NCBI RefSeq assembly: GCF_003957295.1
Contig: NZ_RQPJ01000021.1
Span: 232,210 to 296,209, forward strand
DNA from: Arenibacter aquaticus
Lineage (GTDB): Bacteria; Bacteroidota; Bacteroidia; Flavobacteriales; Flavobacteriaceae
DNA: 64,000 bases
Direction: 5' to 3'
The stretch's first letter is position 1. Each line of letters starts with the position of its first letter. The position numbers were made by a program, and so were the translations under genes. The notes beneath the pieces were generated by a model that worked only from the letters and a program-made list of their open reading frames with translations, had not been told where the DNA came from and ran no database searches. Shown here piece after piece: positions 9,426 to 18,641 of the stretch.

Positions 9426-10001
9426 TTAAAACTTTATAAGTGAATATCCTTCAGATTGATAGATAGTTAACACTGTCATAGATGACAAGGCCAATTTAAT
9501 TTCGGGCATTATTTCGGACTTGGAAATACCAGAATATGCTGCTGATTGGCCACAGATGTACATGTCTACCCCGTGTTCGGATAAGGTCTTGATTAATTGT
9601 GTGTTGGGATTGTTGGAACCATATCTTTTCTTATAGGCTTCATTATTTAATGCGTCCTTGGTAGAATCTCCGTGTAAAACAAATGCTAGGGAGATATTGG
9701 ATTTCTTCACGCCATTTCTGACATGCATATTAAGATATCTGTGAAGACTGGAAATTAGAGAGTTGGAAGCCAAGGGGTCCTTGGGTTTGTAGTCAATATC
9801 AAAGATGGCCTTTAGTACAGTTTCGGAATTTGGGGCAAAATCTACATCCTCAATGTTAAAGGTAGCCCCTATTTGGTTAAATACAGGTCCATATTCCGGT
9901 TTTGGACTTTGTGCCATGCAGTAGTTGTAAAATAGGCCCATAAAGGTAATGGCCAATAGGTATTTTTTATTGTTCTTATGTAGTGTCACAAGGATTTTCA
10001 T
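9426..10001 (-). CDS. Exported DsrE/DsrF-family protein
   Basis: Small exported protein with the DsrE/DsrF fold, a family that includes sulfur-relay proteins and many uncharacterised periplasmic members. The N-terminus has a charged stretch and then a hydrophobic signal segment ending near CMAQS. The mature part contains SLAFVLHGDSTKDAL and, further on, GVDMYICGQSA, in which the cysteine sits at the usual DsrE active-site position. I chose the ATG at 10001 over a GTG at 10028 because the GTG lies inside a TAnnTTTG promoter motif. It follows the sialidase-like gene on the same strand but seems to have its own promoter. The substrate is unknown. Confidence 0.75.
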   Translation of the reverse strand: MKILVTLHKNNKKYLLAITFMGLFYNYCMAQSPKPEYGPVFNQIGATFNIEDVDFAPNSETVLKAIFDIDYKPKDPLASNSLISSLHRYLNMHVRNGVKKSNISLAFVLHGDSTKDALNNEAYKKRYGSNNPNTQLIKTLSEHGVDMYICGQSAAYSGISKSEIMPEIKLALSSMTVLTIYQSEGYSLIKF

Positions 10002-10027
10002 TAGGATTAGTAATGTTTTTAAACTCA

Positions 10028-10035
10028 CAAATATA
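10028..10035 (-). promoter_or_regulatory. Bacteroidota -7 promoter element (TATATTTG) for the DsrE-family gene
   Basis: On the minus strand the sequence TATATTTG matches the TAnnTTTG consensus, and the expected transcription start falls about 20 bases before the ATG at 10001. The -33 element is weak (TTG at 10060-10062, 24 bases away). Confidence 0.45.
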
Positions 10036-10046
10036 GACAGAAGGCT

Positions 10047-11315
10047 TCAGGAAAAAAGGCAATTTGGGTGATTCCATTTTATTTTTGCCACAAAAACACT
10101 CCCATCGCTACCATATTTTTCCACCCCTTCTGGTTGCATCCACTCCGAAACCGTTACCCAAGACTCCCCGGGAGATATATGGGTAACACCAAAATTTCCT
10201 AATCGGGCACCTCTCTCCGGTACAAGTATCTGTTCCGTAGCCTTAATTACACATAGTTTTTCAGGGTCTACCTCTGCCATAAATAGTGGTGCCCTATGAC
10301 GAAAAACATGATCGTTATCGGCTCCTTTTCTCGTATAAACCAAAAATAACCCTTCGCTATGGGTAAGCCAATGTTGCTGTGTGTTATAACTTCCCAATTC
10401 GGTGCCATCGTCAAATTTCCATGTCTGGTATGTGTCGTAATGCAACCCGTCCTTACTGCGAGCCACAAAACTTTTTTTATCATTTCTAATGGTCAGAAAA
10501 AAATCACTCTTAAATTTCGTCAACGAAGGTTCTCCTAACCCGCGGGTCTCATTATTTAATTCCAGTTCGGTGCCATGCGCTAAATATTTCAGTTTTTTTC
10601 CGTCATAAGAACACTTACAAACGGTAACTCTTGAATTTTTTCCTTTTGGACGAAAATATATTGGGAGAAATATATCACCATTTTTTAAATCATAGCGTTG
10701 CACACAACCGGCACCGGCATTGTAAAATTTCTCCTTGTCCGGCATTTCCAATTTTTGCCAATTCCCCCATTCTCCTTTTTCAATATCATAAATGGAGTAG
10801 GCAGTGCTTCTGGGTCTTGGGTTGGCTACCTTCCAATTTGGCGTATAGACCACAGTATGGCCTACCCCTAGTAGGGTTTTGGTAGTATTATGCCATTTAG
10901 GCCAGAAGTCGCTCACGGCAACAGGTCGCCTTATGCCATCAATTATTTCGAATTTTGGAGCCAATGTTTTCAATTCTTTCGGGTTTGTCCATTCCTTGCC
11001 CAGATTATTGGTAAGCAATCCATACATTCCGTAAAAAACATCGCTCCCAGCAAGATCCAATTTGTTTATGGTCATTACTATACTGGGGGTATCCGTGTCT
11101 TTAGATCCAGGTACAATTCCCGCCCTTGGATGGCACCAACACCTTTCCCCATCAAACAGTTTGGTGGGAACATTTAACTCTAGGGAATAATCCAATTTCT
11201 TTTGTGTATAACTGTAAAGGGGCGGAATACAGGTCAATGAAATACTACCTATCAAAGTAGATTTTAAAAATTGCCGTCTCTTAATTGTAGAATATTCAGT
11301 ACTATTCTCTTTCAT
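10047..11315 (-). CDS. Exported sialidase-fold (BNR/neuraminidase-like) protein
   Basis: Probable exported beta-propeller protein of the sialidase superfamily. A twin-arginine-like signal (KRRQFLKSTLIGSISLTC) lies at the start, so it may be exported folded. The body has repeated strand pairs such as VARSKDGLHYDTY and MAEVDPEKL, plus an early arginine-rich segment, and resembles exo-alpha-sialidase-like or other glycan-acting proteins in Bacteroidota. I cannot identify the catalytic Arg triad with certainty, so the activity is open. The ATG at 11315 is preferred to one at 11366 because it puts the Tat signal near the N-terminus. A sialate-esterase-like gene lies about 2.5 kb away, which suggests sugar-related work but is not an operon link. 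Confidence 0.65.
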   Translation of the reverse strand: MKENSTEYSTIKRRQFLKSTLIGSISLTCIPPLYSYTQKKLDYSLELNVPTKLFDGERCWCHPRAGIVPGSKDTDTPSIVMTINKLDLAGSDVFYGMYGLLTNNLGKEWTNPKELKTLAPKFEIIDGIRRPVAVSDFWPKWHNTTKTLLGVGHTVVYTPNWKVANPRPRSTAYSIYDIEKGEWGNWQKLEMPDKEKFYNAGAGCVQRYDLKNGDIFLPIYFRPKGKNSRVTVCKCSYDGKKLKYLAHGTELELNNETRGLGEPSLTKFKSDFFLTIRNDKKSFVARSKDGLHYDTYQTWKFDDGTELGSYNTQQHWLTHSEGLFLVYTRKGADNDHVFRHRAPLFMAEVDPEKLCVIKATEQILVPERGARLGNFGVTHISPGESWVTVSEWMQPEGVEKYGSDGSVFVAKIKWNHPNCLFS

Positions 11316-11680
11316 GTACGTATCAAATTTAAAGTCGCATAACCCTAGCATAGTGAATAGGATCATTTTTTACTCTGGTTTTTAAATAGGAATCAAGATA
11401 GTGATTGTAGGAAGATGTTTAAAATAAACTTTTGAGATGCAGTCTTATCTGCAATGTATGAACTAGTTGGTATATAGTGCTATACTTTTAGAATATATAC
11501 GCCCAAAGGGAGGCGACCTTAAAAGTTTTATCTAGCTTGTAAAAAGAGGGGACTATTCGCTATGCCAATAAAAAAAAGCAAGGCAAACCGAGGCCCTAGG
11601 GGCAAGTGGGAAGACTATGCATGCAGATCTTCTGGAAAGAGTCCAAGGTGGACTACAAGGAGTAATGTAAGCGTAAAAGC
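11316..11680. other. Intergenic region without a recognised gene
   Basis: This 365-base stretch between two minus-strand genes has no convincing open frame. A minus-strand TAAATTTG at 11324-11331 matches the -7 promoter motif, just upstream of the sialidase-like ATG. No strong hairpin with a T-tract was found. Confidence 0.3.
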
Positions 11681-12985
11681 CTATAGTGGCTGATTGGTAT
11701 TTTTATCCGTATTGGAGGCAATTTGTGCCGCTTGTCTGCCATACTTCTTATTCACTATTTTGTGCAGGTCAGGGATAACGGTTTTAGCCAATTTGCTTGT
11801 GCTGTTCAAGAGAACACAGATTCCCAGTTCATTCTCAGGATATATGGCAATTTCATTTCTAAAATTATTAACACTGCCGCCATGGTGCCAAATTGTTTTT
11901 TCACTGTTGGAGCCATTGTCCAAATATTTGTGTATTCTCCATCCAAAGGCATAATAAGAGGATTTATGTCCTGGCCATTTTTGGTAATATTTTCTACTTC
12001 CCTTTATTTCTATAAAGGGGGTAAATGTTTCCTTTAAGTCGGCCCTGTCCATTATTTCCGGATTGTATCCCATTAAAAAACGCATCCATTTAGCCATATC
12101 AATAGCACTGGCGTTTATCCCTCCAGCCGCTATAGCATTGAAATACCTATTGGTCAATGGCAAGGTTTTATAGCCTCTACCTCTATGAACGTGCGGTAGG
12201 GCCACATTTTCTGTTTTGGCCAAAGTATTGTAGTCCATGGTGGTAGAGCACATACCCAAAGGATTGAACAATCTATTGGTCAAGACTGTTTTTAATTCTT
12301 GTCCCGTAGCCTTTTGTACCATTTCCCCACAAAGGGCGAACATCGCATTTTGATAGCTATACATAGAACCTGGCTCGCTAATAGGGGTCACTTCTTTGAA
12401 ACGTTGGGCTATATCCGATAAGGGCAAACCCGCTTCAATGAGATTTGTGTAGCTATGGTAAGGAGTGCCAGAGGTGTGTGAAAGAATATTGGCAAGGGTT
12501 ATTTTTTCCGTGTTGCTTTTATCACCAAATTGAAATCCGGGTATAAAATCACTTACCTTATCATTCCAATGTAATTTACCTTCCTGCTTTAAATTTGCAG
12601 CCAATACACCTGCAAATCCCTTGGACAACGATCCAAGTCTAAATATCGTACTTCCATCTACTGCTTCCCCGGAATTTAAATTTCTTTTTCCAAAACCCTC
12701 TGTCAACACTATGGAATCCTGTTTAACAATACTTACTCCAGCACCAACAATATCACCGGCAGCAATGGCTTTATCAAAATAGGCCTTTACGGCTGCACTC
12801 AATTCCTGCTGATGGGTTTTATACAGATATGCCTCATGTTTAATTGCTAATTCCTTTTTTTTATCAATGGCCGAAATGGCTTTCTTGGGGGCGGATTCCG
12901 TTTTTGAAAATAAACCATTAAGGCATATGGCCATGAGTGTTAGTATTATAAGCGAAGCGCCTATCCGGAATGTACTTCTCTGCAT
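11681..12985 (-). CDS. Serine hydrolase of the class C beta-lactamase/DD-peptidase fold
   Basis: Exported serine hydrolase of the beta-lactamase-related family, which covers esterases, D-aminopeptidases and peptidoglycan-linked enzymes; only some are true beta-lactamases. The 434-aa protein has an N-terminal hydrophobic anchor or signal (residues about 8-26). The catalytic SxxK motif is SLSK at residues 119-122. The second motif is YQN at 211-213 and the third is HHGG near residue 368. All three match the penicillin-recognising fold. It stands alone on the minus strand, with over 250 bases free on either side. The substrate cannot be told; antibiotic resistance should not be assumed. Confidence 0.85.
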   Translation of the reverse strand: MQRSTFRIGASLIILTLMAICLNGLFSKTESAPKKAISAIDKKKELAIKHEAYLYKTHQQELSAAVKAYFDKAIAAGDIVGAGVSIVKQDSIVLTEGFGKRNLNSGEAVDGSTIFRLGSLSKGFAGVLAANLKQEGKLHWNDKVSDFIPGFQFGDKSNTEKITLANILSHTSGTPYHSYTNLIEAGLPLSDIAQRFKEVTPISEPGSMYSYQNAMFALCGEMVQKATGQELKTVLTNRLFNPLGMCSTTMDYNTLAKTENVALPHVHRGRGYKTLPLTNRYFNAIAAGGINASAIDMAKWMRFLMGYNPEIMDRADLKETFTPFIEIKGSRKYYQKWPGHKSSYYAFGWRIHKYLDNGSNSEKTIWHHGGSVNNFRNEIAIYPENELGICVLLNSTSKLAKTVIPDLHKIVNKKYGRQAAQIASNTDKNTNQPL

Positions 12986-13254
12986 AGGAAGATTGAGTTT
13001 AATTTGGGTATAAAAAGATAAATATAAGATGATATGCTTAAATAACGGATGAAATGCATTATTTCTTATGTTAATCTTTTTTTTAACACTCTGTTCCTTA
13101 GTTATTATATTGCTGATCCTAGGCCAGTTGCTCTATTTTTATCATGGCAGATGGGGGGGGCACCTAATTACAAAAAAGATATAGGTCATAATTAAATGCC
13201 CACATTAAATCTATATATTGTAGGCATTGTTAAGTAGCATTAATCTTTGAATAC

Positions 13255-13725
13255 ATGAAAAATCACTACTATAAAGCCAAAGTGGAATGGACTGGCAATG
13301 AAGGAAAGGGTACCTTAAATCCTAAGTCCTACAAAAGGGACCATACCATCTCTTGTAAAGGGAAATACGATCTGATAAAAGCCTCATCCGATGCTGCCTT
13401 TTTGGGTGATGCCAAAAGATATAATCCAGAAGATCTGTTGGTTTCATCTATCGCAGCATGCCATATGCTTTGGTACCTACATCTTTGTGCCATAAATAAT
13501 ATAGTGGTAACGGACTACACGGACAATTCGGTTGGTCTTATGCAGGAAACTACCAATGGCAGTGGACAGTTCAAGGAAGTTACACTTAATCCGGTAATCA
13601 AAATTACCGACCCCGAAATGATAGAAAAAGCCACTCAGTTGCACATCGAAGCCAATAAAATGTGTTTTATTGCCAATTCTTGTAATTTTGGGATAAAACA
13701 CCATCCAACCATTACTGCGGAATAG
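13255..13725 (+). CDS. OsmC-family peroxiredoxin-like protein
   Basis: Cytosolic OsmC-family protein; members reduce organic hydroperoxides with a reactive cysteine pair. The 156-aa product has the expected N-terminal beta-sheet with a GTxNPKSY-type segment, the first catalytic cysteine in SSIAACHMLWYLHL (Cys69), and the second in NKMCFIANSC (Cys137). NPEDLLVSSIAACH is the family's most recognisable stretch. The gene sits alone between a minus-strand hydrolase gene and a plus-strand esterase gene 58 bases downstream, with which it could share a transcript. Whether it acts on hydroperoxides or on another thiol substrate is not visible. Confidence 0.9.
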   Translation: MKNHYYKAKVEWTGNEGKGTLNPKSYKRDHTISCKGKYDLIKASSDAAFLGDAKRYNPEDLLVSSIAACHMLWYLHLCAINNIVVTDYTDNSVGLMQETTNGSGQFKEVTLNPVIKITDPEMIEKATQLHIEANKMCFIANSCNFGIKHHPTITAE

Positions 13726-13783
13726 TAATAAGTTACCTTAATCTGGAGAATAAAAGAGACCAATTAACAACTATATAAATAGA

Positions 13784-14611
13784 ATGAGCCAAAAAAAGTT
13801 AATGTTATCTCTCCTAACATTGGGGGTTATATTTGGGATGAGGGCCCAAGAAAAGGACCAAAGAACCCAATATTTCCCAAAATCCGAATTGAGGGTGCAA
13901 AAACTGCCCCCAAAGGACAACGTATGGGTTTTTGTATTGGCTGGCCAATCCAATATGGCAGGTAGGGGACAGGTAGAACCCAAGGATACGATTCCAGATC
14001 CCAGGGTATTGACCCTAAATAGACAGGGCAATATTATCTTGGCCAAAGAACCATTGCATTTTTATGAACCCTCTATGGCCGGACTGGATTGTGGTTTGGC
14101 CCTTGGCAAGGCCATGCTAAAAAATATTCCGGACAGTATTTCTGTTTTGTTGATTCCTACGGCGGTAGGAGGGAGTTCCATTTCCAAATGGTTAGAGGGT
14201 AAAGAGCACAGGCAAGTTAATCTGTTGAGTAACTTTATGGAGAAAGTAGAACAAGGAAAACGATTTGGAGCTATAAAAGGGATTTTTTGGCACCAAGGGG
14301 AAAGCGATGCAAAGCCAGAAACTGCTCCATGGTATGAGGATAGACTACGTAAACTGTTTACCATCTTCAGAGAGATAGTTGGAAAACCAAATACTCCTAT
14401 TGTAATAGGGCAATTAGGGTCGTATTCCACAAATGAATGGTGGCCAAAAATCAACGAGCAAATTAAAGCCTATGTCTCTTCGGACAGCAATGCCGGACTA
14501 ATTAATACCTCTGACCTTGAGCATAAAGGCGATGAGGTACATTTTAATTCGGAGGCACAACGGACCATGGGCGAAAGATATGCCCGTGCCTATTTCAAAA
14601 TCCGTCAGTAA
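13784..14611 (+). CDS. Sialate O-acetylesterase-like SGNH hydrolase
   Basis: Exported esterase of the SGNH/GDSL superfamily in the sialate O-acetylesterase (DUF303) branch, which removes acetyl groups from sugars. The 275-aa protein starts with a signal peptide cut near MRAQ. The block I motif AGQSNMAGRG carries the nucleophile Ser56. GVGG-type block II appears as TAVGGSSISKW, and IFWHQGESDA is the characteristic block III. The C-terminal catalytic pair is in DEVHFNSEAQ. It follows the OsmC gene by 58 bases. Targets may be acetylated polysaccharides rather than sialic acid, since this branch is common in algal-polysaccharide degraders. Confidence 0.88.
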   Translation: MSQKKLMLSLLTLGVIFGMRAQEKDQRTQYFPKSELRVQKLPPKDNVWVFVLAGQSNMAGRGQVEPKDTIPDPRVLTLNRQGNIILAKEPLHFYEPSMAGLDCGLALGKAMLKNIPDSISVLLIPTAVGGSSISKWLEGKEHRQVNLLSNFMEKVEQGKRFGAIKGIFWHQGESDAKPETAPWYEDRLRKLFTIFREIVGKPNTPIVIGQLGSYSTNEWWPKINEQIKAYVSSDSNAGLINTSDLEHKGDEVHFNSEAQRTMGERYARAYFKIRQ

Positions 14612-14982
14612 ATCACGAACATATTTTTACGTATGACCAGTGGTCTAATATGGGGCTTAAATCTTATAGCTAAACTGTGCCAATTATCTAATTGGCTAAG
14701 AGCAAAGGACATATAATGCCCACGCAATGCAAAAAGCACAAAAGAGATAGAATAAAAAATCGTTTAAAGTAGTATTTTCTTTCATAGGATTTGGGTTTGT
14801 ATATAGAACCTGAAAACACCTAAAAAAGGATATGGCGTCCCGTGAATGGGGCATAAATTCGATGTCCCGACCCCAATTCCGACAAAGCGTCAATATCATC
14901 TATGAAAGTAAAATCTCACAAAACATTAAAACCTTGAAAAGCAACCATTTATCGATGCTTTATAAGGCCAAAAGGCATGGTT
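14612..14982. other. Intergenic region with at most a very short open frame
   Basis: This 371-base gap between convergent genes has no clear gene. The only candidate is a 29-codon minus-strand frame at 14696-14785, listed separately. I saw no strong terminator, although convergent transcription would be expected to need one. Confidence 0.3.
14696..14785 (-). CDS. Possible 29-aa single-pass membrane peptide
   Basis: A short minus-strand frame starts MKENTTLNDFLFYLFC and continues as one hydrophobic helix ending in ALYVLCS. The pattern, a polar N-terminus then a single membrane helix, is that of known small bacterial membrane proteins. I see no ribosome-binding site or promoter that proves expression, and a chance frame of this length is quite possible. 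Confidence 0.2.
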   Translation of the reverse strand: MKENTTLNDFLFYLFCAFCIAWALYVLCS

Positions 14983-16071
14983 TTACAATTTCACCTCACA
15001 ATTTTGGGCGGCCGACTTGTAAATGGCCTCAACAACACGTATGTCTCGAAGGCCTTCTTCTCCCGGTACAATTAAGTCTGTGCCGTCCATTATGGCCTGG
15101 GCGTCCTCGTCCATTTGTTTGGCTTGTTGGCTGGGTATGCTGAAGTTAATGATTTCCCCATTGGACATGCTGCCATTGTTGCCATTATAGGAAGAATGCG
15201 GTTCCATTTTTAGCCACCCTTTTTCGTAGTTAACATGAAGGTGGTTCATTCTGATCCCAAAACTGGTATGGCAAGAGGCCAGGGCACCACTGGGGAACTC
15301 CAATAGGAACATCATGGTTTCTTCAACCTCATGATAAATTTCAGGTCTGGTAGTGGAGGCACGAGCCAAAACGGATATGGGTTCTTCCCCAGTTGCCAAG
15401 CGTGCCCCCTGAAGGGCATATACCCCCATATCGCCCATGGCACCACCACCCATTTCTTTGCTTTGTTTCCAATGGTTGGTCCTGCCATCAAAATAACCAG
15501 CGGCAGAGGTAACCATCTTAACCTTACCAAAGGGTTTTTCCTTGCCTACCTTCATATACGCCTGTATATTGGGATCATGCTGACAGCGATACCCGATTGC
15601 CAGTTTTACCTTATTGTCCTTACAGGCTTTAATCATGGCTTCACATTCTGCTACCGAAGGGGCCATGGGTTTTTCACACCACACATGTTTACCGGCCTTG
15701 GCCGCCCGTATGGTGTATTCGGCATGCATTGACGGGGGTAGTACAACGTAGACAACGTCTATATCCCTGTTGTTCGCAATATCATCAAAATTTTGATAGT
15801 TGTAAATGTTTTTGTCCTCAATGCCATATTTAGATTTCCAGATGGGAATTTTTTCGGGACTACCGGTAACAATTCCTTTTAATTCACAATTTTTGGTCCG
15901 CTGAAGGGCAGGAGCAAGGAGGTCAGTACTGTAATACCCTAGCCCAACCAAAGCTACGCCCAATTTTTTGTTTTGTTTTTTTGAAAAAGGTAATAGTATT
16001 TGCGGGGCCAAGGTGGTTGTGGCAGCAAGCACTCCCGCTTTTTGTATGAATTGTCTTCTCTGTTTTTCCAT
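14983..16071 (-). CDS. Gfo/Idh/MocA-family oxidoreductase with Tat-like signal
   Basis: NAD(P)-dependent sugar or inositol dehydrogenase of the Gfo/Idh/MocA family. The 362-aa protein begins with a twin-arginine signal (KQRRQFIQKAGVLAATTT), so it is likely exported with its cofactor bound, as for glucose-fructose oxidoreductase. The Rossmann motif is GVALVGLGYYSTDLLAPAL, and the substrate-side signature is CEKPMAPSVAE, whose EKP is the family's conserved lysine motif. The remainder is the alpha/beta C-terminal domain. It is a single gene, convergent with the SGNH esterase. The sugar substrate is not evident. Confidence 0.88.
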   Translation of the reverse strand: MEKQRRQFIQKAGVLAATTTLAPQILLPFSKKQNKKLGVALVGLGYYSTDLLAPALQRTKNCELKGIVTGSPEKIPIWKSKYGIEDKNIYNYQNFDDIANNRDIDVVYVVLPPSMHAEYTIRAAKAGKHVWCEKPMAPSVAECEAMIKACKDNKVKLAIGYRCQHDPNIQAYMKVGKEKPFGKVKMVTSAAGYFDGRTNHWKQSKEMGGGAMGDMGVYALQGARLATGEEPISVLARASTTRPEIYHEVEETMMFLLEFPSGALASCHTSFGIRMNHLHVNYEKGWLKMEPHSSYNGNNGSMSNGEIINFSIPSQQAKQMDEDAQAIMDGTDLIVPGEEGLRDIRVVEAIYKSAAQNCEVKL

Positions 16072-16222
16072 AACGTAGTGTTTAGGAACAGAAATTACAA
16101 CAAGAATTTGAAAAAATCAATTTAAGGCAAAAATAGTGGGTAATCTTTACCTCTGGTAAATATGCTTCAATAAACCGTTGGGACTAAAATAATATATCTC
16201 GATATACTGGAAGAGGTGGGGG

Positions 16223-16765
16223 TTATTTTTCCCTTTTCTGGAGTTTTTGGCTAAGGGTATCCTTGAAAACATAGAGTGTAACCGTGATAGTTCCCAGAAT
16301 TATGATGGGTACAGCGTATTCCCATTGTAAAATTTTACCGATACTACCTATAATAATCTCCAATATTCCAATCACCATTATGGTATTCCAAATAAGTCGG
16401 TTATTAAGGCTATTGCTGTCTCCCTTATCGGCAATTAAGTAGGTGGTACCTTCCATTATTATCCAAATAATAAAGGCCAAGCCACCTACAAGCTGAAAGA
16501 AATCGGTAAAGGATAGCTCAAGAATTTTAAAAATACCGTCCAAAGACCAAAAACAGACCATCACCAGTTTGGTATATTCCAAAAATCCTTTTTTTGTTTT
16601 TTTTAAGAAGCGCAGACTATATAATATGAATATAGCGCCAAGCGATAGGACAATAAGCGCACTTGCGATTTTGGGAACAAGGAGAATTTTACAAATAAAC
16701 CCAATAAATAGTAGGGAAATAGCAATTCTTAAAGGAGTCTTCAAAATCTTCTTTTCTGTTTTCAT
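16223..16765 (-). CDS. Integral membrane protein, unknown function
   Basis: A 180-aa membrane protein with about six predicted hydrophobic segments in regular helix-hairpin order (first at residues about 12-30, last at about 147-165) and a basic C-terminus. The layout resembles HdeD/DUF308-type small membrane proteins, which are linked to acid or stress tolerance in enterics, but I see no diagnostic motif. It is flanked by short gaps and is not obviously in an operon with the Gfo/Idh gene on the same strand. No function can be assigned. Confidence 0.65.
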   Translation of the reverse strand: MKTEKKILKTPLRIAISLLFIGFICKILLVPKIASALIVLSLGAIFILYSLRFLKKTKKGFLEYTKLVMVCFWSLDGIFKILELSFTDFFQLVGGLAFIIWIIMEGTTYLIADKGDSNSLNNRLIWNTIMVIGILEIIIGSIGKILQWEYAVPIIILGTITVTLYVFKDTLSQKLQKREK

Positions 16766-16865
16766 AACATAGCTTTTAAGATTCCGGGCATTCTGTCTAT
16801 AAGACTTCAGTACCTTCGTAGTCCTCCAAGAAAGACATTCCCTACCTCATACCATCACGGCCAGC

Positions 16866-17309
16866 TTATAGTACTTTAATATTGGCTCGCAGACCTTCCA
16901 TAATTCCCAATATATTATTGACGGTTTCTTTTAAATAATATTTAATTAGCACATGGGGGATGCGGATAGTGGTGAATCCGTTTTTGAATGAATGCATGGC
17001 TTCTTCCAAATCATTAATGGCCTGTTTGTGGGTTATGGCATTGTATTCCGTATCCACTTCTATATTGAGTTTTACACGGGATATAGCAATATCAACAGAT
17101 TTTTTTCCATCCCACCATTCCAGCATGGGGTTTACACCTGCATCTTTTAAACCATAATATAATTGTATGGCTTCTTTTGGGGTCTTTTTGAGTCTAATTA
17201 GCTTTTCCATTCTGTTTCGGTGCTGGGGACACAGTTCTAATCCTAATAGATCCATGGCACTTTTATGGTCAAGATAACTTAGCTCTTTCTTACAATCTAA
17301 ACATGTCAT
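16866..17309 (-). CDS. Zinc-finger plus PD-(D/E)xK-like small protein
   Basis: A 147-aa protein I do not recognise by name. The N-terminus has a C-x2-C (residues 3-6) and a later C-x2-H (residues 27-30) spaced like a small zinc finger. The C-terminal half contains KSVDIAI, then KLNIEVDTEYN, then a helical region and FTTIRIPHVLI. This order matches the core of DUF559/Vsr-like nucleases (a VD strand, an IEVD strand, an R-V-x-R-I-P-like strand), the PD-(D/E)xK fold. It may therefore be a DNA-binding nuclease-like protein, but the usual His after EVD is replaced by an Asn, so activity is uncertain. It stands alone. Confidence 0.6.
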   Translation of the reverse strand: MTCLDCKKELSYLDHKSAMDLLGLELCPQHRNRMEKLIRLKKTPKEAIQLYYGLKDAGVNPMLEWWDGKKSVDIAISRVKLNIEVDTEYNAITHKQAINDLEEAMHSFKNGFTTIRIPHVLIKYYLKETVNNILGIMEGLRANIKVL

Positions 17310-17540
17310 TTAAGTAGGTTAAAAGTTTAATTTGGGACTATTATAACCTTAAATTTTTTGGATTATTATGTTATCATAATGTAAAATGGGAAACTTTTAG
17401 ACGAACTGCATCTTTTTAGACGAACTACCTACTTTTTAAACCACCTAGCCTTTTAAACGGATATTTTTTTCATCAATTTGGATTATCCCTATATATTTAC
17501 ATTTCATCAAAACCAATCCCAATTTAACCAATTCGGCATT

Positions 17541-18641
17541 ATGTGGCATAAGTTATCCCTAATTCTTCTTTTTTTCTACTTAATCGTAGGCTGCAAAAAC
17601 AGTAAAAAATCAGAAACCCAAACATTAACGGAGGTCCCCCCTCCGGAGCTTACTTTTAGTGAGGCCAATAGATTGGTGCGTCTACCCTTGGATTGTCTGC
17701 AAACGGAATACCCCAACAAATTAAATCAAACCTTGCAGGACTCCACCCATTTGGGCAGTCCACAGCAATTGCATCCGGCCTTTTATGGCTGTTTTGATTG
17801 GCACTCCTCTGTACACGGGCACTGGTCCCTGGTTTCATTGCTTAAGCAATACCCCAGCCTGAATCAAGCGGCAACCATTCGGAATAAATTGATAGAAAAT
17901 ATATCCGATAAAAATATAATGGCGGAGGTAGATTATTTTAAATGGACAGGAAATAAGTCCTTTGAGCGTACCTATGGATGGGCTTGGATCCTTAAATTGG
18001 CGGAAGAGCTCCATACCTGGAATGATCCTTTGGGGCGGGATCTGGCAGCAAACCTACGGCCGCTTACAGAATATATTGTAGCCTCCTATGTGGAGTTTTT
18101 GCCCAAGCTAAATTATCCAATAAGGGTGGGGGAGCATTCCAATACAGCTTTTGGTCTGTCCCTAGCCTGGGATTATGCGGTAGTTCTTAACAACCAGGAA
18201 TTAAAAGAGGCTATTAGTAGTTGTGTTGATAGGTTCTATTCCCAAGATGCCGAATGTCCGATAACATGGGAGCCTAGTGGGTTCGATTTTTTGTCACCCT
18301 GTTTGGAAGAGGCTAACTTGGTTCGGAAAATATATCCACAGGACAAATTTAAAAAGTGGTTGAACAATTTCCTTCCACAGTTGTCCCATCCCCAATTTGA
18401 GCTGGAACCAGGTAGGGTTTCGGATAGGACAGATGGTAAACTGGTACATTTGGACGGGCTAAATTTTAGCAGGGCTTGGTGTTTGTACGGAATAGCGGAA
18501 ACCCTTCCGGAATATGCACATTTAAAGGGTGTTGCCTCCGAACATATAACATATTCCCTCCCCAATATAATAGATGAAAATTATAGTGGTACCCATTGGT
18601 TGGGAAGTTTTGCCCTCTATGCCTTAAACCATGCGCATTAA
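17541..18641 (+). CDS. DUF2891 lipoprotein, first gene of the 5-oxoproline operon
   Basis: Exported lipoprotein of the DUF2891 family. The ATG at 17541 was chosen over one at 17478 because it puts a signal peptide with lipobox LIVGC at the N-terminus; the mature chain starts at that cysteine. HPAFYGCFDWHSSVHGHW is the family's most conserved stretch, and a helical repeat layout similar to alpha/alpha toroids follows. In other bacteria I recall this family next to pyroglutamyl-peptidase and 5-oxoprolinase genes, and here it leads a run of pxp genes with an overlap of 11 bases to the next gene or a 1-base gap, depending on that gene's start. The exact job is unknown; a role in releasing or binding pyroglutamyl compounds at the cell surface is a guess. 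Confidence 0.8.
   Translation: MWHKLSLILLFFYLIVGCKNSKKSETQTLTEVPPPELTFSEANRLVRLPLDCLQTEYPNKLNQTLQDSTHLGSPQQLHPAFYGCFDWHSSVHGHWSLVSLLKQYPSLNQAATIRNKLIENISDKNIMAEVDYFKWTGNKSFERTYGWAWILKLAEELHTWNDPLGRDLAANLRPLTEYIVASYVEFLPKLNYPIRVGEHSNTAFGLSLAWDYAVVLNNQELKEAISSCVDRFYSQDAECPITWEPSGFDFLSPCLEEANLVRKIYPQDKFKKWLNNFLPQLSHPQFELEPGRVSDRTDGKLVHLDGLNFSRAWCLYGIAETLPEYAHLKGVASEHITYSLPNIIDENYSGTHWLGSFALYALNHAH

Noticed and set aside
11681..12985. Antibiotic-resistance beta-lactamase
   Set aside because: SxxK, YxN and HxG are shared by many esterases and peptidases of this fold; nothing points specifically to beta-lactam hydrolysis.
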